From assembly GCA_005779525.1 (NCBI GenBank), contig SXIZ01000177.1, positions 1 through 11,775 of the forward strand: a stretch of DNA of 11,775 nt, read 5' to 3'. A program made the translations under genes and the position numbers. The stretch comes from Methylococcaceae bacterium. GTDB taxonomy: Bacteria > Pseudomonadota > Gammaproteobacteria > Methylococcales > Methylomonadaceae. Under the pieces are notes generated by a model. That model worked only from the letters and a program-made list of their open reading frames with translations. It searched no databases and was not told the origin of the DNA. This document shows, in pieces, positions 1-6,888 of the stretch; within the stretch, counting starts at the first letter, position 1, and every line of letters begins with the position of its first letter.

Positions 1-2511
1 AAAAGTATCACAGCCTAATTCGCGCTGTTGTCTGACACTCAACAATTGCAAAATATGACCAACCCGGACCGTGTGCATATCGGTAAATAAATGCGGGTCG
101 GATTTGATGAACATCCCCAGATACAAGATAATTTCTTGAATGATAATTTGCTCACTGGCATCGCTATTGTAACTACGGATAGTTTGCAGTATTTCCGAGG
201 AGTCCGCCGGACGCGTTAAAGTGGCTTTACCACTGTAGGCTCGCCCTAACGTTAATGCATGCTGCCGCGCTAAAATTTCATTCGCCGCTTGCTCCAGATT
301 AATATCGTATTTACCCAATAACCCTGCACAACGGCGCACGACAAACCAAACGTGCTGATCGCCCGCCCGGGTATAGACTTCTTCTAACAGATCACGCACC
401 GTTGCTACGCTACCATCCTTCGCCTTCAATCCGGTTACAAAGTCCAAGCCATGGCGTTGCACTAATAATGCGAGTGCTTCTAGCTGTGCATAGACATTGG
501 CATTGGTTTGCAATTGTTGCAGCAGCTGGCGATCGTCGCCAATATCCCAACTGGTGAGTAATAAGGTATCCAGTGGCGCTGCCGTTTGCCCATCACTTGG
601 CAGAATATCGGCAAACGGGCGCCATGGCTCATCCCAGGAGGCGGCAGAAAATTGAAAATCGTGTAAATAATTAATTTTTTCTTTACTGGAAGTTGCGGCA
701 AAATCTAAAACCGAGCCCAATTGAATAGTTATGCCTTGGGTAGATCCTTGTTGCAACTCACGCAAAAACTCTAGCAAGATATCGCGGTTTTGCGCTTCCA
801 GCATATTGTGTTTAATTTTCATGACCACCAGCGGATGCCCAGGTCGATCCCAATGTTTGACAATATACGCCAGCTCTACTTTTAACCGCTGAATCAATAA
901 GCGGTTGTCCATGGCTAAGTAAAAGCCTTTTTGACTTAAACACTGTGGTAAAAACAATAATTGTTCGCCCGCAAGCACGTACATTTTTGAAGTGGCTAAG
1001 GTGCGCAACTGCCGTAATGGTCGCCCGGTCAACCCTATTCTATCGTTGCGTCCTACATGGGTATAAGCTGCAGCTAACTCGATGGCTTCGCGAATTTGTA
1101 CCGGGGCAATTTCTGCTAAAGTTTGCGCGGTAATCCCTTGCGCCTGAAGATCCGCTTGCACGTGTTCATCTTCGGCTAGCAGCTGCATCTGTAAGACGGT
1201 TGCTTGTTGCAATTGCACTTTATGGCGGCCAATCGGATCAATATCCGCCACACTGAGTAAATCGTCTTGAATCAAACTGCCCAGAATAAACAGACTTTGT
1301 GCCCAAACCAGCGGAATATTTTCGTTGGGCTCCCGCTCTTGGCTATGTGGCTGCGCTTTTTCATCGGCGATGGCCGATTTGGGGACTAGGTATAACTCCG
1401 GTAGCAGGCGTTGACCATGATGCTCCACCAATAATGCTTCGAGTTTAGAACGGTAAATTGCCGCACGTTCCAGATCACCCGCAAACAGATGATTTAACAA
1501 CATATAAGTAAAAAATAAGGGCCATTCGCATTCTATGGACATAAATTGTTTTAATTCATGCGGGTCATAATGCAAGCGTTGACTGTCTTCAATCACGGTT
1601 TGATGGCCATCCAGCAAAAAGCGTTTACAACCATAACGCCCTTCCAGTTTGGTGCAAATGGTTTGCTCGGTTTTAGCACGCAGTGCGGTATTATCGACCG
1701 CAAAGGCCGGAAAACCCGTAATACTGAGTAACGCGGAATCGGTTTCCTTGGAAATGGACTCTCTGGGTAATAAGGCTTCCAGAGTAATACGCGTGCGCGC
1801 AATATCATCACTGATCACATGCACCACCGAGGCTTGCCCACCCTCTTTGCCAAATAAATTAAAGCCCGCCAAGGCTTCTAACGCCGCTTTGGCCATACCA
1901 ATCGAGCTGGCATTCAGTTCCGCCACCCCGTGATTGGTTTTGTTGCCGCGCTCCCATATTCCATAATCCGGGGTACGGTAAGTGCGACTAATATAGTGCA
2001 CCAGATTTTGCACAAAATTGACCTCATCGATGGTAAACACGATGCGTAAGCCCGAGGCGGTCATTTGCACCAACATCAACAAAAATAAGGAAGTAGCATC
2101 CAACTGTAAATGCCCCCAAGCGTCATCACCGACGACAGTTGCCCCACTCTTGGTATCATACTTAGCATGCAAGGCATCCAAGGGATTTTGCGACTGTTTG
2201 AATTTTTCCACCTTGGACGCTTGCCGCATCATCGCGGTTAATAACCCGCGCATCAATTTAACGACACTTTGCTCCAACACATAGGTTTTACCCTGATTCT
2301 CCTCGACGCGCTTGTACGCCAAGGCCAAGCCCCAAGCCGCCAAAATGCTGTACACATTATCGCGGACCCACGCATCGGTATAATTTCCATGCGCATTAAC
2401 CGCCGTACTGGCCGGCAATAATCCGGTCACCCAATCCTGTCGACACAGGATGATGTCCTGTACTTGTTGATAATAAGCGTCGAGTTGTGCGTGTGGATTA
2501 GAGTGTTTCAT
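1..2511 (-). CDS. Phosphorylase b kinase alpha/beta-like protein with GH15 domain (3' end outside window)
   Basis: The reading frame is open for 837 codons from the ATG at 2511 to the window edge, so the C-terminus is missing. The N-terminal 415 residues form a GH15-type (glucoamylase-like, alpha/alpha barrel) domain. Motifs that I recall from animal phosphorylase kinase alpha subunits occur in the same order: VTGLLPAS (28-35), DAWVRDNVYSIL (46-57), LEQSVVKLMRGLL (79-91), ATVVGDD (124-130), QMTASGL (149-155), GIWERG (184-189), FPAFAV (267-272), IECEWPLF (326-333) and LLPELY (369-374). E187 and E372 fit the general acid and base positions of GH15 glucoamylases, so hydrolase activity is possible. 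Residues 420-600 and about 700-837 resemble the remaining phosphorylase kinase alpha regions. In eukaryotes these subunits regulate a gamma kinase that acts on glycogen phosphorylase; no kinase is visible here. No signal peptide is seen, so the protein is probably cytoplasmic. The start is supported by similarity from about residue 10; the nearest AAAGGA lies 12 nt upstream, which is rather far. Family is near certain, function unknown. Confidence 0.93.
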   Translation of the reverse strand, partial: MKHSNPHAQLDAYYQQVQDIILCRQDWVTGLLPASTAVNAHGNYTDAWVRDNVYSILAAWGLALAYKRVEENQGKTYVLEQSVVKLMRGLLTAMMRQASKVEKFKQSQNPLDALHAKYDTKSGATVVGDDAWGHLQLDATSLFLLMLVQMTASGLRIVFTIDEVNFVQNLVHYISRTYRTPDYGIWERGNKTNHGVAELNASSIGMAKAALEALAGFNLFGKEGGQASVVHVISDDIARTRITLEALLPRESISKETDSALLSITGFPAFAVDNTALRAKTEQTICTKLEGRYGCKRFLLDGHQTVIEDSQRLHYDPHELKQFMSIECEWPLFFTYMLLNHLFAGDLERAAIYRSKLEALLVEHHGQRLLPELYLVPKSAIADEKAQPHSQEREPNENIPLVWAQSLFILGSLIQDDLLSVADIDPIGRHKVQLQQATVLQMQLLAEDEHVQADLQAQGITAQTLAEIAPVQIREAIELAAAYTHVGRNDRIGLTGRPLRQLRTLATSKMYVLAGEQLLFLPQCLSQKGFYLAMDNRLLIQRLKVELAYIVKHWDRPGHPLVVMKIKHNMLEAQNRDILLEFLRELQQGSTQGITIQLGSVLDFAATSSKEKINYLHDFQFSAASWDEPWRPFADILPSDGQTAAPLDTLLLTSWDIGDDRQLLQQLQTNANVYAQLEALALLVQRHGLDFVTGLKAKDGSVATVRDLLEEVYTRAGDQHVWFVVRRCAGLLGKYDINLEQAANEILARQHALTLGRAYSGKATLTRPADSSEILQTIRSYNSDASEQIIIQEIILYLGMFIKSDPHLFTDMHTVRVGHILQLLSVRQQRELGCDTF

Positions 2512-2974
2512 GTGCGGCTTGCGTCCTTTTTTCCAGTGGATAAGCTTGAAAATAAAAAGGCAAGCAGATGTTATGCCAGTGTGGTCAGCAAGGAGGTAAC
2601 AAAGTGCAAAACTAGGAATTTAGGCGCTATTAACGGGGAATTGCCTTAACTCAGGCCAACATCTTTTAAGGCCTGGCAAGTAATCAGGAATTTATGCCCC
2701 AAGAAAACCTGCATAACGCACCAAGATGAGCTCACGGGTACATTGCTGCACTGATACGGGGCTAGCGTAGCGGAGGAACGCTGTTCGGTCAGCTAAATGG
2801 CGGAACCATTATCTAACTAGGATTTACAGGTTAACCTGCCAGTGTCGAATATCGGCGTATTAGAAGATATACGGTAATGCCACGCATCAAAGTGACAGAT
2901 TGAATAAGCACATAACGCTTAGCTTGCGCAGGAGGAATGCTGATTTGCACGCAATGTGCAACTACGCCACATTC

Positions 2975-3000
2975 GTCCGATTACACTCTTCTAATCGGAC
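2975..3000. repeat. Perfect 9-bp hairpin
   Basis: GTCCGATTA (2975-2983) pairs perfectly with TAATCGGAC (2992-3000) around an 8-nt loop. No T-run follows on either strand, so it is not a standard intrinsic terminator. Role unknown. Confidence 0.55.
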
Positions 3001-3050
3001 CTACGTGCTAATTGTCAAAATTCTATGCTGCATAAAGGTATGCACAGACT

Positions 3051-3076
3051 GAAACACCCCCATACGGGGGAATTTC
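3051..3076. repeat. GC-capped hairpin (CCCCC/GGGGG)
   Basis: CCCCC (3057-3061) and GGGGG (3066-3070) close a 4-nt ATAC loop. GAAA (3051-3054) and TTTC (3073-3076) extend the stem beyond a 2x2 internal loop. The surrounding DNA is AT-rich, so the structure stands out. No clear U-tract follows on either strand, so termination is possible but not shown. Confidence 0.5.
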
Positions 3077-3120
3077 TGATTGCTAAATTATTAATATAAT
3101 TATAAAAAATTCAAAATTTC

Positions 3121-3149
3121 GGTTGGATTGAGTTTAGCGAAATCCAACC
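3121..3149. repeat. REP-like palindrome; possible minus-strand terminator of the Uma2 gene
   Basis: GGTTGGATT (3121-3129) pairs perfectly with AATCCAACC (3141-3149) around the 11-nt loop GAGTTTAGCGA. Palindromes of this kind (GGTTGGAT, a GCG-containing loop, ATCCAACC) recur as dispersed intergenic elements in many proteobacterial and cyanobacterial genomes; this is from memory. Read on the minus strand, the stem is followed within about 20 nt by two T-rich runs (TTTT, TTTTTT), so it could also help end the Uma2 transcript about 130 nt past its stop codon. Only one copy is visible here. Confidence 0.5.
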
Positions 3150-3164
3150 TCACACACTGACATT

Positions 3165-3260
3165 GCTTTCTATTGATGACATGGATTTTCCTCAGATAAT
3201 TAAAAAGGGAAAAGTCTGGCATTAAATATAGAGTGCTTTGAATAACGCCGAATAGAAAGC
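3165..3260. repeat. Long-range 10-bp inverted repeat
   Basis: GCTTTCTATT (3165-3174) and AATAGAAAGC (3251-3260) are exact reverse complements separated by 76 nt. They lie just downstream of the Uma2 stop codon on the minus strand. They could be ends of a small decayed element or the base of an RNA fold. The pairing stops at exactly 10 bp on both sides. Confidence 0.45.
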
Positions 3261-3278
3261 GTTTACCCTAAATGCGAA

Positions 3279-3893
3279 TTAATTCTGCTCGGGAAGTGCA
3301 CTGAGCTTGGACTTGGCTTGGATAAATTCCAACATTTCATTATTTTGCACCCGGGCATAAATGTCTTCTACTGCCAAAGTTAATGCAATCGACTCAAAAA
3401 TAACCGCATCACCCAGATAATAATACGTAGGTTGCCAGTTTAAACTGCGACGCAATACTTGCACTGCGACAATGTCCTGCTCGACTAATACATATTCCTG
3501 CAGACTCGGCAGATTAATATATTTTAACAATTTGGTCGTGGTGTCGATTTTTCGTGTTGAGGATGACAAAACTTCCACAATCAGCAAGGGGGAGCGTAAA
3601 CAATCTTCATCACCTGCAAGCGAACTACAATCAACCATAACATCCGGGTAGACATAATCCTGGCCTACCGCTAGGCGCATGTCATTGCTAAAAGTTGCAC
3701 AGGGTTTGCCATCCAAATGATTCGTAAAATGACGCGTAATATTAGTCGACAGTAAATTATGATTGATTTTTGCTCCGGCCATCGCGAAGACCTGACCATC
3801 AATATATTCTCGTTTGACCTTTGATACACGTTCGCTAAGAAGGTATTCCTGTTCGGTCATAAAATTATTTACGGATGAAATCACTAAAGACAT
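3279..3893 (-). CDS. Uma2 family (DUF820) PD-(D/E)XK-type protein
   Basis: This 204-residue protein has the Uma2/DUF820 layout: an N-terminal MTEQEYL segment (12-18), REYIDGQVFAMAGA (28-41), a histidine-containing NHNLLS block (44-49), PDVMVDC with D84, and LLIVEVLS with E107, followed by D117, K121, K124 and LQEYVLV. D84 and E107 match the acidic pair of the PD-(D/E)XK nuclease fold. The classic E-X-K lysine is replaced by leucine, as is usual in this family, and K121 or K124 could take its place. Length is typical. The family is abundant and often multicopy in cyanobacteria and some proteobacteria; it is annotated as putative endonuclease, but the cellular role is unknown. The gene stands alone, without a methylase, transposase or toxin-antitoxin partner. 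The ATG at 3893 is fixed by a good Shine-Dalgarno sequence. Confidence 0.9.
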   Translation of the reverse strand: MSLVISSVNNFMTEQEYLLSERVSKVKREYIDGQVFAMAGAKINHNLLSTNITRHFTNHLDGKPCATFSNDMRLAVGQDYVYPDVMVDCSSLAGDEDCLRSPLLIVEVLSSSTRKIDTTTKLLKYINLPSLQEYVLVEQDIVAVQVLRRSLNWQPTYYYLGDAVIFESIALTLAVEDIYARVQNNEMLEFIQAKSKLSALPEQN

Positions 3894-3900
3894 GGAGGGT

Positions 3901-3906
3901 CTCCTT
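3901..3906 (-). promoter_or_regulatory. Ribosome binding site of the Uma2 gene
   Basis: AAGGAG on the minus strand lies 7 nt before the ATG at 3893. It is the clearest Shine-Dalgarno sequence in the window and decides the start of the Uma2 gene. Confidence 0.8.
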
Positions 3907-3990
3907 CAGGTCACAACCGCTTAATGCATTTATGCTTAGGGATAATTTTGAATTGTAGCGCGTTGCCCGAATGCAACACAGTGCAATCAG

Positions 3991-4009
3991 AAAAAATTCG
4001 ACACTTCGA
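3991..4009 (-). terminator. Weak candidate intrinsic terminator of rpiA
   Basis: On the minus strand, about 50 nt after the rpiA stop, a short stem (TCGA, 4-nt loop, TCGA; 3998-4009) is followed by a six-T run (3991-3996). The stem is only 4 bp, so this may be chance or an incomplete terminator. Confidence 0.25.
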
Positions 4010-4057
4010 CTTCCCGGATTCCACTTGCTTCATACAGGCGACACACTACACTCTAAC

Positions 4058-4711
4058 TTAATAAGTAACGATATCGTTACCTTTGCTGATCAAAACTACA
4101 TCCGCAGCGCGTTGTGCGAACAATCCAACGGTGACGACGCCAGGAATAGCGTTAATCAAAATTTCCAACGCCACTGGATCGACGATGCTTAAATTGTGCA
4201 CGTCCAAAATTTCGCAGCTGTTGTCGGTGATGCAGTTTTGCCGCCAAATTGGCTGACCGCCTAATTTGACTAGTTCGCGCGCTACGTAGCTGCGTGCCAT
4301 TGGAATGACTTCGACGGGTAACGGGAATTTTCCCAACACATCCACCGCTTTCGATTCGTCAGCGATACAGACGAATTTTTTACTCGCAGCAGCGATAATT
4401 TTTTCGCGGGTTAACGCCGCGCCACCACCTTTAATACATTGTCTACGTGGATTGACTTCATCCGCACCATCGACGTAAACATCTAAGCCATTCACATCAT
4501 TCAGTTCTAAAACCGGGATACCGATTTTTTTCAGATGTTCGGTGGTTTTAATCGAGCTAGAGACCGCACCTTCGATATCGGCACGAAAATCCGCTAAGAA
4601 ATTAATAAAATGTGTGACGGTGGAACCCGTACCCACGCCGATAATGGGCACGTCTTTGATATAAGGTAGCGCAGCTTCGGCAACTTTTTGTTTTAATTCA
4701 TCTTGTGTCAT
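4058..4711 (-). CDS. rpiA: Ribose-5-phosphate isomerase A
   Basis: The 217-residue product interconverts ribose 5-phosphate and ribulose 5-phosphate in the non-oxidative pentose phosphate pathway, in the cytoplasm. It aligns almost without gaps with E. coli RpiA (219 residues). Visible family motifs are GVGTGST (25-31), the phosphate-binding IEGAVSSS region (46-53), YVDGADEVN (79-87) with D81 and D84, IKGGGAALTREKI (93-105) with catalytic K94 and E103, GKFPLPVEVIPMAR (127-140) and INAIPGVVTVGLFA near the C-terminus. All catalytic residues are present. The ATG at 4711 gives the MTQDELK start shared with E. coli; the only Shine-Dalgarno-like sequence is a weak GGAAG. The gene diverges from ilvA, an arrangement also known in Pseudomonas. 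Confidence 0.98.
   Translation of the reverse strand: MTQDELKQKVAEAALPYIKDVPIIGVGTGSTVTHFINFLADFRADIEGAVSSSIKTTEHLKKIGIPVLELNDVNGLDVYVDGADEVNPRRQCIKGGGAALTREKIIAAASKKFVCIADESKAVDVLGKFPLPVEVIPMARSYVARELVKLGGQPIWRQNCITDNSCEILDVHNLSIVDPVALEILINAIPGVVTVGLFAQRAADVVLISKGNDIVTY
4065..4080. repeat. Perfect 16-bp palindrome at the 3' end of rpiA
   Basis: GTAACGATATCGTTAC is a perfect 16-bp palindrome lying within the last codons of rpiA (encoding NDIVT). It may be a chance product of the codons, or a protein-binding or RNA structural site. Confidence 0.4.
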
Positions 4712-4793
4712 GAGGATGCTTCCAAACTGTAGGGGTTAAAAATCTATGGGATAATACCTTAAATCGACTCAATCCTCAGACCTTTTTTGTGTG
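4712..4793. promoter_or_regulatory. Divergent rpiA/ilvA promoter region
   Basis: Only about 80 bp separate the two start codons, so both promoters must lie here or extend into coding sequence. The AT element at 4750-4756 reads GATAAT on the plus strand and TATTAT on the minus strand. Each matches 5 of 6 bases of a -10 box, each would give a leader of roughly 30 nt, and the two would overlap, so the promoters could compete. No convincing -35 box was found for either. No leader peptide or attenuator is visible upstream of ilvA. Confidence 0.4.
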
Positions 4794-6317
4794 ATGCTCC
4801 AAAAAATTATCGAAAAAATTTTACGTGCGCGGGTCTACGATGTCGCGCAAGAATCCCCGCTAGATGCTGCCCCAGCCTTATCTCGGCGTTTGCAGAATCA
4901 GGTGTATTTAAAGCGTGAAGACTTACAGTCGGTGTTCTCCTTTAAATTACGTGGCGCCTATAACAAAATGGCGTCCTTAAGTTCTGCTGAACTGCAACAT
5001 GGCGTCATTACGGCTTCCGCAGGTAATCATGCCCAAGGTGTCGCCTTAGCCGCACAAAAAATGGGGATTCACGCGGTGATTGTGATGCCGAAGACGACCC
5101 CGGAAATCAAAGTGAATTCAGTGCGTGCCAAAGGTGCTTGCATAGAATTATTTGGGGATTCGTATGATGATGCCTATATGCATGCCTTGGAATTGGCTGA
5201 GCGCCAAGCACTGGTCTTTATCCATCCCTATGACGACCCGGAAGTAATCGCAGGACAAGGGACAATTGCCATGGAATTGCTGCGCCAGCAACGGGAGCTG
5301 GATGCCATTTTTATTCCTGTCGGCGGCGGTGGCTTGATTGCAGGAATTGCAGCCTATATCAAATTCGTACGCCCAGAAATTAAAATTATCGGGGTAGAAC
5401 CGGATGATTCTGATTGTTTAAATCGCGCATTACAAGCCAAACGGCGGGTCACTTTAAAACAAGTCGGACTGTTTGCCGACGGCGTCGCCGTGAAACAAAT
5501 CGGGAAAGAAACCTTTCATATCGCGCAGCATTGTGTGGATGCCGTTATTACCGTCAGTACCGATGAAATCTGTGCCGCGATTAAAGATATTTTTGACGAT
5601 ACCCGCACAGTGATGGAGCCTGCGGGCGCCTTAGCGACCGCAGGACTCAAAAAATATGTAGAACGCGAACAGGTCACAGGTCAGCATTTAGTAGCCATTA
5701 CGAGCGGTGCGAATATGAATTTTGACCGCTTACGCTATGTCGCCGAACGTGCGCAAGTGGGCGAACACCGCGAAATCTTATTAGCGGTGACTATTCCAGA
5801 AACCCCAGGGAGTTTTTTAAGCTTTTGTCGCCTATTAGGCGGGCGCAGTATTACCGAGTTTAATTACCGCTATTATGATGCAGCAGCAGCGCAAGTATTC
5901 GTGGGGATCAGCAGCAGCGGGCAAGAGAACGATAGACTCAGCTTAATTACTGCATTTAAGCAACAGGGATTTCAGGTGGTCGATATGACGGCCAACGAAT
6001 TGGCCAAAGAGCATATCCGCTATATGGTGGGCGGACATGCCCCAATGCGCTTGCAAGAACTGGTGTATAGCCTCTCCTTCCCCGAACGTCCCGGCGCCCT
6101 GTTGAATTTTCTTATTGAACTGGGCGACCGCTGGAATATTAGCCTGTTTCATTATCGCAATCATGGTGCCGCCTTTGGGCAGGTATTACTTGGCGTACAA
6201 CTCCCTAAATCTGAGAAAAAAGTTTTTCAGGAATGTCTAGAACGTCAAGCGGTGGAATATCATGAGCAAACCCATAATCCAGCGTATCAACTGTTTGTTG
6301 GTAACTTGCCAAATTAG
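4794..6317 (+). CDS. ilvA: Biosynthetic L-threonine ammonia-lyase (threonine deaminase)
   Basis: The 507-residue enzyme converts threonine to 2-oxobutanoate and ammonia, the first step of isoleucine synthesis, using pyridoxal phosphate. The catalytic domain (about 1-320) shows SFKLRGAY with the PLP lysine K51, ITASAGNHAQG (72-82), the phosphate-binding GGGGL loop (177-181) and TSGAN (303-307). The C-terminal regulatory part has two ACT-like domains. The first starts at LAVTIPETPGSF (330-341), the second at SLSFPERPGALL (426-437) and includes WNISLFHYRNHG (447-458). This full-length form is the allosteric biosynthetic IlvA, normally inhibited by isoleucine, and not the short catabolic TdcB. 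Length and order match E. coli IlvA (514 residues). ATG at 4794 is chosen; an adjacent in-frame GTG at 4791 is an alternative. No Shine-Dalgarno sequence is visible before either. Confidence 0.97.
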   Translation: MLQKIIEKILRARVYDVAQESPLDAAPALSRRLQNQVYLKREDLQSVFSFKLRGAYNKMASLSSAELQHGVITASAGNHAQGVALAAQKMGIHAVIVMPKTTPEIKVNSVRAKGACIELFGDSYDDAYMHALELAERQALVFIHPYDDPEVIAGQGTIAMELLRQQRELDAIFIPVGGGGLIAGIAAYIKFVRPEIKIIGVEPDDSDCLNRALQAKRRVTLKQVGLFADGVAVKQIGKETFHIAQHCVDAVITVSTDEICAAIKDIFDDTRTVMEPAGALATAGLKKYVEREQVTGQHLVAITSGANMNFDRLRYVAERAQVGEHREILLAVTIPETPGSFLSFCRLLGGRSITEFNYRYYDAAAAQVFVGISSSGQENDRLSLITAFKQQGFQVVDMTANELAKEHIRYMVGGHAPMRLQELVYSLSFPERPGALLNFLIELGDRWNISLFHYRNHGAAFGQVLLGVQLPKSEKKVFQECLERQAVEYHEQTHNPAYQLFVGNLPN

Positions 6318-6514
6318 GGCTAAATCGTTGTCAATATTTATTCGTTCTCCGCTTATTAAATGTATTTATCCCTCGCCGTACTGACAAACCCAGTTGCTAA
6401 AGCAGCGCTAACATAAAAATAGCTTGTCACCTACCCTGTTCAGCGCTTAGTTCATACACCCTAGTTCGAAACTGCGACCCAGCAGATTTTCTAGAATTAT
6501 TTTTACATCTTCGT

Positions 6515-6542
6515 TTGAAATTCATCACAGTTATGCTAAATT
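6515..6542 (+). promoter_or_regulatory. Weak candidate sigma-70 promoter
   Basis: TTGAAA (6515-6520, 5 of 6 to the -35 consensus) is followed after 16 nt by TAAATT (6537-6542, 4 of 6 to -10). It is the best pair I found upstream of the MshQ-like gene but would leave a leader of about 340 nt, so it is tentative. Confidence 0.25.
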
Positions 6543-6586
6543 TCGCTCTAGACTAATAAGTGAGGTGTTAACTTCCCAGTTATGCT
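6528..6586. repeat. 10-nt direct repeat CAGTTATGCT
   Basis: CAGTTATGCT occurs at 6528-6537 and again at 6577-6586, 49 nt apart, in the AT-rich leader. It could be a pair of regulator sites or chance. Confidence 0.35.
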
Positions 6587-6888
6587 TTAATAGCTTAACT
6601 ATATTGGTTAATTAACACTTTCGGTAGGCTATCTCCAAAGCATAAATCAACGTTTTTTAGTAGCAACACACAAATCAAGCCAAGCAGCTGAATTAACTGT
6701 CTAATTAACAAGCCAAATTTTTCAAGCTACGTTTGACTAAACAGCTAACCCCCGAAAGCCTGACAAAAATTATACGCCTCGCCGATTAACTCAAGCTGCA
6801 ACGAGAAACCTGCTAATTAAGCTAACACCGTAATACAACGCGACCGTCCAATCCGAAATCGTTTACCACTTACTGCGAGTAGAGTGTG

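Larger units (their letters stand above)
2512..3278. other. Gene-free intergenic region rich in small inverted repeats
   Basis: No reading frame with a recognisable protein was found on either strand in this 767-bp stretch. It must carry the promoter of the minus-strand phosphorylase-kinase-like gene at its left end and the 3' untranslated region of the minus-strand Uma2 gene at its right end. I could not pick a convincing -35/-10 pair for the former. Several hairpins are present and the strongest are listed separately. A weaker one pairs AGGCC at 2653-2657 with GGCCT at 2670-2674, extended by TTGCC (2641-2645) with GGCAA (2675-2679). It could be decayed sequence, or contain a small RNA. Confidence 0.6.
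6318..6888. other. AT-rich gene-free leader upstream of the MshQ-like gene
   Basis: No protein-coding frame or RNA gene is recognisable in these 571 bp. No good intrinsic terminator follows ilvA. The part from about 6480 to 6720 is distinctly AT-rich. The hexamer ATTAAC recurs at 6611, 6692, 6704 and 6785 (spacings 81, 12 and 81). The region presumably holds the promoter and 5' untranslated leader of the downstream gene, whose start codon has no clear Shine-Dalgarno sequence. Confidence 0.5.

Noticed and set aside
1593..2284. Overlapping plus- and minus-strand frames inside the PhK-like gene
   Set aside because: They are shadows of the long, motif-confirmed minus-strand frame and have no recognisable content.
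1..2511. Frameshift or pseudogene in the PhK-like gene
   Set aside because: The frame is open for all 837 codons and conserved motifs are spread along its entire length; it is merely cut by the window edge.
2464..2649. Open frame on the plus strand across the start of the PhK-like gene
   Set aside because: It overlaps the well-supported minus-strand start and non-coding sequence, and its translation resembles no protein family I know.
2512..3278. tRNA, small RNA or transposase remnant
   Set aside because: No cloverleaf, no CCA end and no transposase-like translation could be seen; the hairpins alone are not enough for an RNA gene call.
6608..6822. Spaced TTAATTAA/ATTAAC motifs as a CRISPR or tandem repeat
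   Set aside because: The repeated unit is only 6-9 nt of AT-rich sequence and the spacings are not regular enough for an array.
6318..6888. Possible c-di-GMP (GEMM) riboswitch upstream of the MshQ-like gene
   Set aside because: I looked for the conserved GEMM core motifs and found only a lone GAAAGCC near 6754; the rest of the core is absent.
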